A stretch of 64,000 nt of DNA from Bacteroidota bacterium (GCA_016713445.1 JADJPB010000006.1:248001-312000); one strand, 5' to 3'; counted from the stretch's first letter, positions 9,001-18,585 are shown. Numbers and translations: made by a program. The notes: a model not told the origin generated them from the sequence alone.

Positions 9001-10578
9001 TTAGGTTTTAGATAATAAATTCAACAAATCTTGCATTTGGTGGGCATCGTTTATCGAAGCATGAGGAAGTCGACAAACGACATTTACATTCACCAATTCC
9101 ACTCTAGACTTCTTTCTTTCGTTGAGATAGATGGAAGCAAAAGAAATTTTAAAAACTAACTCAGGATTCACATTTCTTACTGGACCGAATTTTTCCAAAG
9201 TGTTTACCTTGACGAATTCCCGAATAAAAGCTCGTTCATCATCATTATGAAAAGATGAAACTCTTGTAATCGGAATAAATGAGGATTCATGTCGAATCCC
9301 AAAAGTATATTCTTCGCTACTTTTATCCCCGTTGTACGTTCCTGATTTCACATACAATAAGATGAGATTTAATGAATATGGTTCGTTCCTTCTAAAATAG
9401 CTTTTCGTTTGCTCTACCCCAATTTCGTTTGTTGAAATAGAAAATATTTCCATTCCTAAACTTCCCCGCATTCTTTTTCTCGATTGCATAGCAAACAAAT
9501 CCTCCCATGATTTGAAAATGATACTCTCATTCCAAATAAAGAGAGAATCAACATTGTTAATCTGGTGCAAAAATCGATTGAGCATTTCATCATTCACTAT
9601 CTCCGATTCCTTTGAATTCGCGAAACGACGCCTCACTTCCGACACGATGAATCGAACTGGAAAATCAGTGACTGTCTTTGCTGTAATATTTTTTTTGCTT
9701 TCACGCTTTTGAAGTATCACTTTGTCTACACCTTTATTGCTCCACCCCACTAAAGTTCCACACACAATGATGTTATCTTCAACAGAAAGAAAAAACGACT
9801 CCAATTCAGGAAAGCGATTCCAAAATAATTTATTATTTGCGCCCCAAATAAAAACTTCTCCATTTAGTCTTATAAATTGAACTTCGATTCCATCTGGCAA
9901 CCATTTAGCACACCAATTTTTAGGATTCAATAATCCCTCTAACTCACTTGTCCATTCCCATCTGGTTTTAAAACTTTCTGGCATAGCACCATCTTCACTA
10001 TAATCAATGGGCGTCAATAAATCATCCATGGAAGAAATCAAAGGTTTCCATTGCGTCAATCGAATAGCTACAACTCCCTTCTGAATTCGAGAACATCGTG
10101 ATAAAGCCTCTGTCAATTCATCAAAAGAAACATTAAATTTAAATACCCCACAAAGCATCTGATTAAAAACAATCCTCTCCTCCACGCTGAACGTCGGCCA
10201 ATGAATTAAAATTCTTTGAATGGATTCATCCGGATGCAACGCACTCATTGTTTTCAACCATGACATAGATTCCTGCAACGAAAAATGCTGCGTAGAAGCA
10301 CCGGAAGGAACAATCATTGAAACCGTATCCAAATAATTATTCCCATGCGTCAAGCATTCCTCAAACATCCATGATTGAATATGTGCTGATTCACAAGCTA
10401 ATTGTTTTAACACCTCCTTTTTAACAATTGATTTATTCTTAAATCCCAGTAAAATCGACAAAGCAATTGCACCATCATCTCTGGAAACGGCATGAAAATA
10501 ATCAGCTATTGCATCTACTCTTCGCGAATAACGGGACTCCTGCTCAAGTTCGATATAAAGACCTGCGAATTTTTTCAT
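9001..10578 (-). CDS. ATP-dependent DNA ligase homologue lacking catalytic residues (pseudoligase)
   Basis: The 525 residues follow the layout of the bacterial ATP-dependent DNA ligase that partners an MBL exonuclease: an N-terminal ligase domain (1-175), an adenylation domain (about 205-410) and an OB-like C-terminus ending with the conserved NTLEKFGPVRNVNPELVF segment. Motif I, normally W-x-x-E-x-K-x-D-G-I-R, reads WCAKWLPDGIE (residues 222-232), so the AMP-accepting lysine is leucine 227 and the motif arginine is glutamate. Motif III DGE reads CGT (273-275), and the lysines of motifs IV and V are not recognisable. The frame is uninterrupted and full length. I infer a non-catalytic protein kept for DNA binding or as a scaffold. 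Its ATG overlaps the stop of the exonuclease gene by four bases, so the two are co-translated. Confidence 0.8.
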   Translation of the reverse strand: MKKFAGLYIELEQESRYSRRVDAIADYFHAVSRDDGAIALSILLGFKNKSIVKKEVLKQLACESAHIQSWMFEECLTHGNNYLDTVSMIVPSGASTQHFSLQESMSWLKTMSALHPDESIQRILIHWPTFSVEERIVFNQMLCGVFKFNVSFDELTEALSRCSRIQKGVVAIRLTQWKPLISSMDDLLTPIDYSEDGAMPESFKTRWEWTSELEGLLNPKNWCAKWLPDGIEVQFIRLNGEVFIWGANNKLFWNRFPELESFFLSVEDNIIVCGTLVGWSNKGVDKVILQKRESKKNITAKTVTDFPVRFIVSEVRRRFANSKESEIVNDEMLNRFLHQINNVDSLFIWNESIIFKSWEDLFAMQSRKRMRGSLGMEIFSISTNEIGVEQTKSYFRRNEPYSLNLILLYVKSGTYNGDKSSEEYTFGIRHESSFIPITRVSSFHNDDERAFIREFVKVNTLEKFGPVRNVNPELVFKISFASIYLNERKKSRVELVNVNVVCRLPHASINDAHQMQDLLNLLSKT

Positions 10579-11567
10579 TCTTCACTACTTCCATTAGAAC
10601 TAAACAATGTTTCCAACTCGAATGCATTCTTACCTTGCTCACGCAACCATTTCACATAAGGCTTCACAAACCCATGTGTAACAAAAATTTGCTCCGCATC
10701 GCTTGCTTCAATGGCTTTATTTAAACTACTCCAATCGGCATGGTCGCTAAGGGTAAAGCCACGCTCAGATGACATTTGATACTTTCCACCTCTGAAATTC
10801 ATCCAACCGGAAGCAAATGCGATAGAACATGGATTAAACATCTCCAACATGGCTTCTGCTGAATTGGGCGGAACGATTAGCATTGCATTTCGGTAATTCG
10901 ATGCCGTTAGATCCTTATTCCAAATAATATCCATGGGCAAATCCGGAGTAAAATCTCTGACGGCTTCATTCATTACTCCCACAACAGGATGTACAATCAC
11001 TTTTCCAATGCCTTGATCCAAATGCTTTAAAATACGTTGTGCTTTCCCCAGACTGTATGCCATGATCACAGATACCACTCCATCTGTAGCATTCTTCTTC
11101 CACCAATTGTTAATCTCAGCATAAACCTCATGCTGATCTTTCCATTGGTAAATTGGAAGTCCGAAAGTAGATTCAGAAATAAATGAATGACACTTCACTG
11201 ATTCAAAAGGAGTACATACTCCATCATCCTCAAGTTTATAATCGCCAGACACCACCCAGACTTCACCCTTATATTCGATTCGAATTTGAGATGATCCTGG
11301 AACATGTCCTGCAGGATGAAATGAAATTTTCACTCCATTAATTGTCATTTGCTCCCCATACTTCAATCCTTGCGCATTTATTTTACCTAAACGAAGATTC
11401 AACAAAGGCACACAATGAACTTGAGCAATGTACAAACCATTTCCACTGCGCGCATGATCGGAATGAGCATGGGTAATTAATGCTTTTGGAACGGATTTCC
11501 ATGGATCGATGTACACATCTGCTTGCGCACAATAAAGACCATGCTTTGTTAATTCAATGAGAGCCAT
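10575..11567 (-). CDS. Ligase-associated MBL-fold DNA exonuclease
   Basis: A 330-residue metallo-beta-lactamase-fold protein of the group annotated as ligase-associated DNA exonuclease (COG1236-like). The metal motif HAHSDH (residues 33-38) is intact, followed by the second metal histidine in FHPAGHVPGSSQI, the aspartate in VVSGDY and a late SDHADW motif. In most genomes it sits with an ATP-dependent DNA ligase (and often a helicase) and is thought to act in DNA end processing. Here the four-base overlap with the degenerate ligase gene keeps that pairing. No helicase gene is nearby. Confidence 0.85.
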   Translation of the reverse strand: MALIELTKHGLYCAQADVYIDPWKSVPKALITHAHSDHARSGNGLYIAQVHCVPLLNLRLGKINAQGLKYGEQMTINGVKISFHPAGHVPGSSQIRIEYKGEVWVVSGDYKLEDDGVCTPFESVKCHSFISESTFGLPIYQWKDQHEVYAEINNWWKKNATDGVVSVIMAYSLGKAQRILKHLDQGIGKVIVHPVVGVMNEAVRDFTPDLPMDIIWNKDLTASNYRNAMLIVPPNSAEAMLEMFNPCSIAFASGWMNFRGGKYQMSSERGFTLSDHADWSSLNKAIEASDAEQIFVTHGFVKPYVKWLREQGKNAFELETLFSSNGSSEE

Positions 11568-11702
11568 AAATTATTTGCAACGGAAAGTTAAAAAAGCAAT
11601 CCATACTTTTCGTCTAAAAACTCACAATAAAATGATACACAGGAATCAATTATTTGCATTGGCGATGACACAATCAAAAAACACATCAACATTAAAAGTA
11701 CA

Positions 11703-12488
11703 TCACTTTGATTTAAGCAACACTGCCAACTCTTCAAACATTTGCCAACTCAAGGCTTCTGCTCTCAAATCGAGATATGGAAGATGAGAGAAATCGGGAG
11801 GTAGAATTGGGCGTAACGCATTACGCAAGGTTTTTCGTCGTTGATTAAATCCGGTTTTCACAACGGTTGTAAACCAACTTTGATCGGTACGTAATTCCAT
11901 TCTTTCATTACGTGTAATTCTCAATATCGCTGATTTCACTCTTGGTGGAGGGTTAAACTTATCTTGATCCACTGTAAACAAATACTCAATATCAAACCAA
12001 GGCTGCAACAACACACTTAAAATTCCATAATCACGATTTCCGGGAGGTGATGCAATACGTTCAGCTACTTCCTTTTGAAACATGCCCACCATCATGGGAA
12101 CTTTATTCTTAAATTCTAAAATTCGAAATAAAATTTGAGTAGAAATATTATAAGGAAAATTTCCAATGATGGCAAACTGATTCTCGAACAACTCGTCCAA
12201 ATTCATCTGCAAAAAATCACCTTCAATCAATCGATCTTTCAATTCCGGAAAATGCAAATTCAAATAAGGAATAGAATCACGATCGAGTTCTACGGCATGT
12301 GTTGTATAAGATTTGTTGGGCAATAAATATTTTGTAAGAACGCCCATACCAGGACCAATCTCCAACACATCCTTCACACCATCAGGCAACTCTAACGCTT
12401 CCACAATCGCCTGCGCAGTATCTTCATCATTTAAAAAATGCTGACCTAAAAATTTCTTGGCTCTTACATCACCGGGCTTCCACGTCAT
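11703..12488 (-). CDS. rsmA: 16S rRNA dimethyladenosine transferase RsmA (KsgA)
   Basis: 261 residues, the usual length. It dimethylates the two adjacent adenines in the 3'-terminal hairpin of 16S rRNA during 30S maturation. Visible motifs are KKFLGQHFLND at the N-terminus, the SAM-binding VLEIGPGMGVLT, the catalytic NFPYNIS and the C-terminal FNQRRKTLRNAL. Its start overlaps the stop of the DUF4286 gene (ATGA), and rsmA-DUF4286-TPR-serS looks like one transcription unit read from serS. Confidence 0.95.
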   Translation of the reverse strand: MTWKPGDVRAKKFLGQHFLNDEDTAQAIVEALELPDGVKDVLEIGPGMGVLTKYLLPNKSYTTHAVELDRDSIPYLNLHFPELKDRLIEGDFLQMNLDELFENQFAIIGNFPYNISTQILFRILEFKNKVPMMVGMFQKEVAERIASPPGNRDYGILSVLLQPWFDIEYLFTVDQDKFNPPPRVKSAILRITRNERMELRTDQSWFTTVVKTGFNQRRKTLRNALRPILPPDFSHLPYLDLRAEALSWQMFEELAVLLKSK

Positions 12489-12784
12489 ACTACTTCCAAT
12501 AAAGTGCGAAACGCTGTAAATTTTCCTCCATAATGTTTCGCTGCATCGGCTTGCAATGCAGGAGCAAATTCATCACGATACCGTTCATAGCTGGCCATAT
12601 CATTACAGGAATACTGAATTGCATACGTAAATCCGCCTGCTTCTTCAGCCAACACCCGACAAATTCGAGCTTCAAAAAATATTCCTACATTCAATACATC
12701 GGGAATATGCTTCTCCTTCATCCACTTCAACCACTCCACCGAAACATCTTCGTCAATACTTACTGTAACATTATAGATAATCAT
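12485..12784 (-). CDS. DUF4286 family protein
   Basis: I chose the ATG at 12782-12784 (MIIYNVTVSIDEDV), which gives 99 residues as in the family; the open frame extends 13 codons further upstream to 12823 but that extension is not conserved-looking. DUF4286 proteins are small alpha/beta proteins of unknown function with the pattern NVT...VEWLKWMKEKHIPDV and TYAIQYSC...YE. It is usually next to rsmA in Bacteroidota, as here, and the two overlap by four bases. Confidence 0.8.
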   Translation of the reverse strand: MIIYNVTVSIDEDVSVEWLKWMKEKHIPDVLNVGIFFEARICRVLAEEAGGFTYAIQYSCNDMASYERYRDEFAPALQADAAKHYGGKFTAFRTLLEVV

Positions 12785-12828
12785 TCTTCTAAACTTCATT
12801 TGTGATGATTGTACAACCATCAACCCAA

Positions 12829-14652
12829 TTAATTAATTTTATCTCCGCGCAAAACTCTAAATCTCTTTCTCGCATCAACAACAAAAAGACTTCCTGGATA
12901 TTTAGTGAGTAATGTTTCGTACAACACTTTTGCTTTTTCCTTATCGTCTAATTTATTTTCATTTAAATCAGCCAATTGAAACATAGCATCATCCGCTAAA
13001 ATATCGTCAGGATATTTATCAACTATATCTTGTAAATAAACAAGCGCTTCTGTAAATCTACCTTTTGATTTCAAGATTTGAGCTTTTTTAAACCACGCCT
13101 CATCTGTAAGCGAGTGATTGGGAAAGCCCGTAACCAAACTATCCAAAACCATCAAAGCAAGGCTATCTTTATTCTGGAAATCCAACAAATCAGCTCTTGA
13201 ATAAACCAACATAGCGGCATTGGATGTATCCAAATTGGTATTGTCGGTAATCAATAATGCTAAAGACAACGCATCATTAGAAATCAACTGACTTGTGGCA
13301 GACTTCAATACGTTCAATTGATCTTTTGCCCAATCGAATTCGCCTAAGTAATATGATAATCTTGAATTCCTAAATTTAGCTTCCCTACCTAAAATATCAT
13401 TCTTAAAATCTTTATCCACTTGTCCATACAAAAGTGCAGCATCCCAAACCAATCCATCAAAAACATAAATATCGGCTAATTCCAGTTTACATTCAGCCTT
13501 AAACTGTGATTTCAAATTCGGTAACTCAATGGTCTCATTCAATAAGGCAATGGCTGTATCTGTATTGAATAAATAAAACGCTTCCAAATGCGCATATCCG
13601 CGAATAAGAGGAGCGGTAGCTACATTCTTTCCCAATTCAGCAAGTGAAGTAACATAATCTTGCTTAAGCTGAAGTAAATCTGTTTGTGTATAATTCCCAG
13701 AGGTAGTTACACGATCATTCACAGCATTAATCAACTCCATACGCGCTGTAGTATAATTGATATTCAACGAACCTTTTTCTACCACATACTGAAAACATTT
13801 TTCTGCAGTCAAAAAATCCTTATTACTTACACAAGTCCTTCCTAAATTCAGGAGTCGGTCGCCATTTTCCGACAAACGTTTGTCGAGTCCTTTCGCTTGA
13901 ATATAGGCCGATTCAAAATCCTTTTCTTGCAAAAACAACCAAAGTAATAACTCACTATACTTCGACTCATTTGGATACTTCTGAATACTTCGTAACAAAC
14001 TTTGACGCACCAAATCACCCATGTTTCCACTGAGATCATTGGCAATTTTATTTTGCAATATCGTTTGAATATTGGGAAGATAACCCGGATTAAAATCAAT
14101 CATAATGATGTATTCATTCACCATCTCTGTAAATTTTCCCAACTGCCCATACGCCTCTACCAATTCAAAAGAAAAAGGATAGGCTCCATTCAATAATTTT
14201 CGACCTTGCAAATATGTTGACACCGAATAATCAAACATCTGATTCTTCGTAAAAGCATTCCCCAATAAATTCACCTGGTTTATATCAGGTTTCAAATTTT
14301 TAATAGCATCATCAAATACTTTCCTTGCATCGTTACTCTTTCCTTGTTGTTCATAGAGCAAGCCCAAATCCAATCTAATTCCTGGGTCTTGCGGAAATTT
14401 TTTCTGATGCTTACGAATTAATTTTTCTGCCTCGTTAAAATCTTTCAGCGCAATCAGACATTTTGAATATCCTAAATAAGCTGCAAAAGGGTCTTGGCCG
14501 TAAAATTTTTCAAAATAAACCACAGCTTTTTCATAGTCACCTGTGCTAAAATATTGATTGGCAAGTTCAGCATTGGTTTGACCGGGTTGCGCAAAAACTG
14601 GCTGCGAACCGAGTGCGAGTATTATAAATAAAAGCGAGAGTAATTTTTTCAT
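12829..14652 (-). CDS. Periplasmic/envelope TPR repeat protein
   Basis: A 607-residue protein with a signal peptide (LLFIILALGSQPVFAQ) and tetratricopeptide repeats through most of its length. The clearest are YFSTGDYEKAVVYFEKFYGQDP near the start and GRFTEALVYLQDIVDKYPDD and KAKVLYETLLTKYPGS at the end. TPR arrays act as protein-interaction scaffolds; the partner is unknown. It overlaps the serS stop by four bases and precedes DUF4286 and rsmA, a gene order I recall as common in Bacteroidota. Confidence 0.8.
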   Translation of the reverse strand: MKKLLSLLFIILALGSQPVFAQPGQTNAELANQYFSTGDYEKAVVYFEKFYGQDPFAAYLGYSKCLIALKDFNEAEKLIRKHQKKFPQDPGIRLDLGLLYEQQGKSNDARKVFDDAIKNLKPDINQVNLLGNAFTKNQMFDYSVSTYLQGRKLLNGAYPFSFELVEAYGQLGKFTEMVNEYIIMIDFNPGYLPNIQTILQNKIANDLSGNMGDLVRQSLLRSIQKYPNESKYSELLLWLFLQEKDFESAYIQAKGLDKRLSENGDRLLNLGRTCVSNKDFLTAEKCFQYVVEKGSLNINYTTARMELINAVNDRVTTSGNYTQTDLLQLKQDYVTSLAELGKNVATAPLIRGYAHLEAFYLFNTDTAIALLNETIELPNLKSQFKAECKLELADIYVFDGLVWDAALLYGQVDKDFKNDILGREAKFRNSRLSYYLGEFDWAKDQLNVLKSATSQLISNDALSLALLITDNTNLDTSNAAMLVYSRADLLDFQNKDSLALMVLDSLVTGFPNHSLTDEAWFKKAQILKSKGRFTEALVYLQDIVDKYPDDILADDAMFQLADLNENKLDDKEKAKVLYETLLTKYPGSLFVVDARKRFRVLRGDKIN

Positions 14653-15923
14653 TTAATAGTATCAAATCCTGTATACGAAACTAAGGCCGCAGGGATTCGA
14701 ATTCCGTCAATAGTTTGATTATTTTCCAATAGAGAAGCTACGATACGAGGTAACGCCAATGCTGAGCCATTTAGTGTATGAGCCAATACTGGCTTATCAT
14801 TTCCTTCACGATAACGCAATTTTAATCGATTCGCCTGGAATGATTCAAAATTCGAGACCGAACTCACTTCTAACCATCTCTTCTGTGCTCCACTCCACAC
14901 TTCCATATCGTAGGTCAATGCAGATGCAAAACTCATATCACCTCCGCATAATTTAAGTGTACGATAAGGAAGCTCTAATAAATCCAATAAACTACAAACA
15001 TAATTTCGCATCTCTTCCAAAATTGCATAACTATCTTTCGGATGAGCAATTTGTACGATCTCCACTTTATCAAATTGATGTAAGCGATTCAATCCGCGCA
15101 CATGCGCCCCGTAGGACCCTGCTTCTCTGCGAAAACAAGGTGTATAAGCAGTGTATTTGATGGGCATCTCTTCCGCTTTCACAATGGTATCTCGAAAAAT
15201 ATTTGTTACTGGAACTTCTGCTGTGGGAATCAAATATAAATTGTCAGCTGTTACATGATACATCTGCCCCTCTTTATCGGGAAGTTGTCCGGTACCAAAA
15301 CCCGATTCCTCATTAATCAAAATGGGTGGCTGCACTTCATAATAACCTGCTTTAGAGGCTTGGTCTAAAAAGAAATTAATCAATGCACGCTGCAACTTTG
15401 CACCTTGGCCTTTGTAAACTGGAAATCCTGCACCTGCAATTTTATTTCCCAATTCAAAATCGATAATATCATACTTGGCAGTTAATTCCCAATGCGGCAA
15501 AGAATCATCTGCTAACTTCGGCATATTTTTCTCATTCAAAAAAACTACTTCGTTCTCCTCTGGAGTTTTTCCAGGAGGAACCATTGTGGATGGAATATTT
15601 GGCAATACGATCAATGCATTCTTTAAATCTTCTTCCAGCTTTGCCAATTTATCTTCGTAACCTTTCGATACTTCCTTAATGGCTGCACTGCGATTCTTCA
15701 AATCGTCGGCCTCAGCTTTCTTTCCAGACTTAAACAACTCTCCAATCTGCTTCTCCAAAGTGTTCTGCTCCGATAAAAGGGCTTCAACTTCTGTTTGAGC
15801 CCTTCTTTTCTCTTGGTCAAGCGCAATAATTTCTTCTATAGCTGCGGTGGCATCTATATTTTTAATGGCTAATCTGTTGATTACATCCTGCTTGTTTTCA
15901 CGGATATACGCTAACTGAATCAT
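14649..15923 (-). CDS. serS: Seryl-tRNA synthetase
   Basis: 424 residues, normal length. It charges tRNA-Ser and tRNA-Sec with serine in the cytosol. The N-terminal long coiled-coil arm (about residues 30-105) is followed by the class II core: motif 2 in FRREAGSYG, the family signature EVSSVSNFESFQANRLKLRYR and motif 3 near NGSALALPRIVASLLEN. It is the first gene of the unit leading to the TPR protein, DUF4286 and rsmA. Confidence 0.96.
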   Translation of the reverse strand: MIQLAYIRENKQDVINRLAIKNIDATAAIEEIIALDQEKRRAQTEVEALLSEQNTLEKQIGELFKSGKKAEADDLKNRSAAIKEVSKGYEDKLAKLEEDLKNALIVLPNIPSTMVPPGKTPEENEVVFLNEKNMPKLADDSLPHWELTAKYDIIDFELGNKIAGAGFPVYKGQGAKLQRALINFFLDQASKAGYYEVQPPILINEESGFGTGQLPDKEGQMYHVTADNLYLIPTAEVPVTNIFRDTIVKAEEMPIKYTAYTPCFRREAGSYGAHVRGLNRLHQFDKVEIVQIAHPKDSYAILEEMRNYVCSLLDLLELPYRTLKLCGGDMSFASALTYDMEVWSGAQKRWLEVSSVSNFESFQANRLKLRYREGNDKPVLAHTLNGSALALPRIVASLLENNQTIDGIRIPAALVSYTGFDTIK

Positions 15924-15943
15924 AAACTTTTTCGAATGAAGTG

Positions 15944-15951
15944 CAAATGTA
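15944..15951 (-). promoter_or_regulatory. -7 promoter box of serS
   Basis: Read on the minus strand this is TACATTTG, a match to TAnnTTTG, placed 20 bases before the serS ATG. A -33 element is not obvious. Confidence 0.4.
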
Positions 15952-15976
15952 GCCGTTTTTCATCGTTCTTATCACC

Positions 15977-15984
15977 TAATTTTG
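15977..15984 (+). promoter_or_regulatory. -7 promoter box of the purine nucleoside phosphorylase gene
   Basis: TAATTTTG matches TAnnTTTG and ends four bases before the ATG at 15989, so the transcript would be leaderless or nearly so. With the box on the other strand at 15944-15951 it forms a compact divergent promoter region. Confidence 0.4.
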
Positions 15985-15988
15985 GCGG

Positions 15989-16801
15989 ATGACTTCAGAA
16001 ATTATTCAATCAAGTGATTTCTTAAAAAAATTTGCTTCCCCTCAGGGTGCTGTGGGAATAATTATGGGTACGGGCTTGCATCAGCTGGCTAAATCCATCA
16101 AGATCAGAGATGCTATTGATTATTCCAAGATCCCCCATTTTCCGACGAGTACTGTAGAGTCGCATAAGGGACAACTTCTTTTCGGGACCATTGAAGGCAA
16201 AGAAGTGGTAGCCATGCAAGGACGCTTTCATTTTTATGAAGGCTATTCCATGCAACAAATCACTCTCCCTGTGCGAGTTATGAAGCAATTGGGCGTAAGC
16301 ACTTTATTGGTATCGAATGCAGCAGGTGCATTAAACCCAACTTACCAAAAAGGAGAATTGATGCTCATTGAAGACCATATTCACCTTCAAAGTAGCAATC
16401 CACTTATTGGTAAAAATGACAGCGAGATGGGTCCACGGTTTCCGGATATGAGTGCCCCTTATGATGTTTTTCTAAGAGCGGCCATCAAGAAAATAGCAGC
16501 AGAAAATTCGATACGATTGCAAGAGGGCGTTTATGTTTCTGTAGATGGACCGATGTTGGAAACAAGAGCGGAGTATCGATATTTGAGAACCATTGGTGCC
16601 GATGCGGTGGGCATGAGTACAACGCCTGAAATTATTGTTGCCCGACACATGAATATGCGTTGTGTAGGTATCTCTGTGTTGACCGATGTATGTGATCCCG
16701 ATCATTTGTCACCGGTTACATTAGAAGAAATTATTGCTATTGCGGAAAGCGCTGATCCCATTTTGAGTAAAATAGTAAGTCGATTAATTGCAACGTTATG
16801 A
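15989..16801 (+). CDS. punA: Purine nucleoside phosphorylase (PNP-I)
   Basis: 270 residues. It splits inosine and guanosine with phosphate to the free base and ribose-1-phosphate (purine salvage, cytosol). Features: IIMGTGLHQL phosphate loop (GSGL in most relatives), VESHKGQL, MQGRFHFYEGY, LVSNAAGALNP and EDHIHLQSSNPLIG, then the base-binding YVSVDGPMLETRAEYRYLRTIGADAVGMSTTPEI. Its last codons overlap the start of the DUF2064-like gene by four bases. Confidence 0.93.
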   Translation: MTSEIIQSSDFLKKFASPQGAVGIIMGTGLHQLAKSIKIRDAIDYSKIPHFPTSTVESHKGQLLFGTIEGKEVVAMQGRFHFYEGYSMQQITLPVRVMKQLGVSTLLVSNAAGALNPTYQKGELMLIEDHIHLQSSNPLIGKNDSEMGPRFPDMSAPYDVFLRAAIKKIAAENSIRLQEGVYVSVDGPMLETRAEYRYLRTIGADAVGMSTTPEIIVARHMNMRCVGISVLTDVCDPDHLSPVTLEEIIAIAESADPILSKIVSRLIATL

Positions 16802-17313
16802 ACGAATATTTCAAGACCTGCGCCATCCTCTTTTTCACAGGAATAAAAACAGGGATTCATCCAGCTTTAGTGTTGAATGAATCTACACAACTTGCCATTC
16901 AAGAATTAATTTCTCAATACAATTTAAATTTTGAAATTTTACAGGCTGATGGAATTCAAGTTGCCAATGATTGGCCAAATAGTAACTTGCATTCAACAGA
17001 AATTGAAAAATATTTATGCGGTGCGTATTCAAAAAAATTCGATGAAGGATATCGAAAAGTAATTGGAATTTTTTCGCTACCATCACTACTCTCACCAAAG
17101 CATATTGAAGAAGCGATGTTAAGCATTCGACCACTGGATTTTTGTGTAGGTCCAGATACGCACGGAGGAATCTATTTACTAGGAATGAATACTTACGAAG
17201 AAAAATTAATTCTTCACCAACCGTGGCTTGGCACAACCCTCAGTAAATCAATCATTCGTGAAATCGGAAATCAAAAAAAAATAACTTATAAATTACCAAC
17301 GCTCGGAATCTAG
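16798..17313 (+). CDS. DUF2064-like (glycosyltransferase-fold) protein, divergent
   Basis: 171 residues. The middle resembles the DUF2064 / TIGR04282 group: KVIGIFSLPSLLSPKHIEEAM corresponds to the family stretch IGxDxPxLxxxxIxxA, and DFCVGPDTHGGIYLLGMN corresponds to VxGPxxDGGYYLxG. The first motif has lost its acidic residues (IFSLP instead of the usual D/P pattern), so metal-dependent transfer is doubtful. It overlaps the phosphorylase gene by four bases, suggesting a shared transcript. The family assignment is moderate; the real substrate is unknown. Confidence 0.55.
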   Translation: MNEYFKTCAILFFTGIKTGIHPALVLNESTQLAIQELISQYNLNFEILQADGIQVANDWPNSNLHSTEIEKYLCGAYSKKFDEGYRKVIGIFSLPSLLSPKHIEEAMLSIRPLDFCVGPDTHGGIYLLGMNTYEEKLILHQPWLGTTLSKSIIREIGNQKKITYKLPTLGI

Positions 17314-17367
17314 TTCATTAATCGAGTGAAAATAGATTTCTTTGCAGAATAATTTAATCCAATATAG

Positions 17368-18585
17368 ATGTTAAAGTTGCTCCAACAATTTGAAGATAAG
17401 AAACCTGAAATAATATACGAATGGAATGATCCGCAATCCGAAGCTTGTGGCTGGATCGTAATCAACTCCTTAAGGGGAGGTGCTGCCGGTGGAGGAACCA
17501 GAATGAGAAAAGGACTTGACCGAAGAGAAGTAGAATCTTTAGCCAAAACCATGGAGATTAAATTCACGGTAGCTGGTCCGCCCATCGGAGGAGCAAAATC
17601 AGGAATCAATTTCGATCCGCGCGACCCAAGAAAAGAAGAAGTCCTGAAGCGTTGGTTTAAAGCTGCGATGCCATTGCTAAAAAATTATTATGGAACCGGA
17701 GGTGATCTTTTTGTTGACGAAATTCATGAAGTAATACCCATTACCGCTGAGTTTGGACTTTTACATCCACAAGAAGGCGTGGTGAATGGACATTTCAAAA
17801 GTGAAGGCAAAGAACGCGAAGAACGCATTCAAAAACTTCAGAAAGGTGTTAGCTTAATGGTGGATGATGCTCATTATGTTCCAGCAGGTTCATCGTACAC
17901 CATTGCCGATATGATTACGGGTTATGGCGTTGCTCAATCGGTAATTCATTTTTACAAGTTACAGGGAGATGGTATCAAGGGAAAAAAAGTGTTGGTGCAA
18001 GGATGGGGAAATGTAGGTGCTGCTGCAGGATTTTATCTCTCACAAGCTGGTGGATTACTTACAGGAATTGTAGATCGAAATGGTGGTGTTTTAAATGAAA
18101 ATGGATTTACGCATGATGAAGTCATCAGCCTATTTCATTCTCGAACAAAAAATATGTTTGAAGGATTTACCAAGGTAGATGATATTCAAGAATCATTTTG
18201 GAAACAAGAGGCTGATGTATTTATTCCTGCCGCAGCATCACGTTTAGTTACCCTTGATCAAGCTAGTGATTTGTACGATGGCGGATTGAAAGTAATTGCT
18301 TGTGGTGCGAATGTTCCTTTTGCGGATACCGAAATTTTCTTTGGTCCGATTAGTCGATTTGCAGATCATCATATGAGTGTAATCCCTGATTTTATTTCCA
18401 ACTGCGGAATGGCGCGCGTATTTGCTTATTTGATGAGTAATCCAAAAGAGGTTACAGCTGAAGGAATATTCACCGACGTTGCAAGGACAATTCACACTGC
18501 TCTTGACAATATTTATAAAGTCAATCAAGGAAAAACGGGAATAACTGCTAGTGGATACGAAATTGCGTTAAAACAATTATTATAA
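17368..18585 (+). CDS. Glu/Leu/Phe/Val dehydrogenase family enzyme
   Basis: 405 residues. NAD(P)-dependent oxidative deamination of an amino acid. The substrate-binding domain carries GGGTRM and the catalytic-lysine region GPPIGGAKSGINFDPRDP. The Rossmann domain begins with KVLVQGWGNVGAAAGFYL (about residue 210), and a C-terminal QGKTGITASGYEIAL closes the fold. The AHYVPAG...DMITGYGV stretch is typical of this branch in Bacteroidota, which I cannot assign to glutamate or leucine by eye. It is followed after 16 bases by the MscS gene. Confidence 0.88.
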   Translation: MLKLLQQFEDKKPEIIYEWNDPQSEACGWIVINSLRGGAAGGGTRMRKGLDRREVESLAKTMEIKFTVAGPPIGGAKSGINFDPRDPRKEEVLKRWFKAAMPLLKNYYGTGGDLFVDEIHEVIPITAEFGLLHPQEGVVNGHFKSEGKEREERIQKLQKGVSLMVDDAHYVPAGSSYTIADMITGYGVAQSVIHFYKLQGDGIKGKKVLVQGWGNVGAAAGFYLSQAGGLLTGIVDRNGGVLNENGFTHDEVISLFHSRTKNMFEGFTKVDDIQESFWKQEADVFIPAAASRLVTLDQASDLYDGGLKVIACGANVPFADTEIFFGPISRFADHHMSVIPDFISNCGMARVFAYLMSNPKEVTAEGIFTDVARTIHTALDNIYKVNQGKTGITASGYEIALKQLL

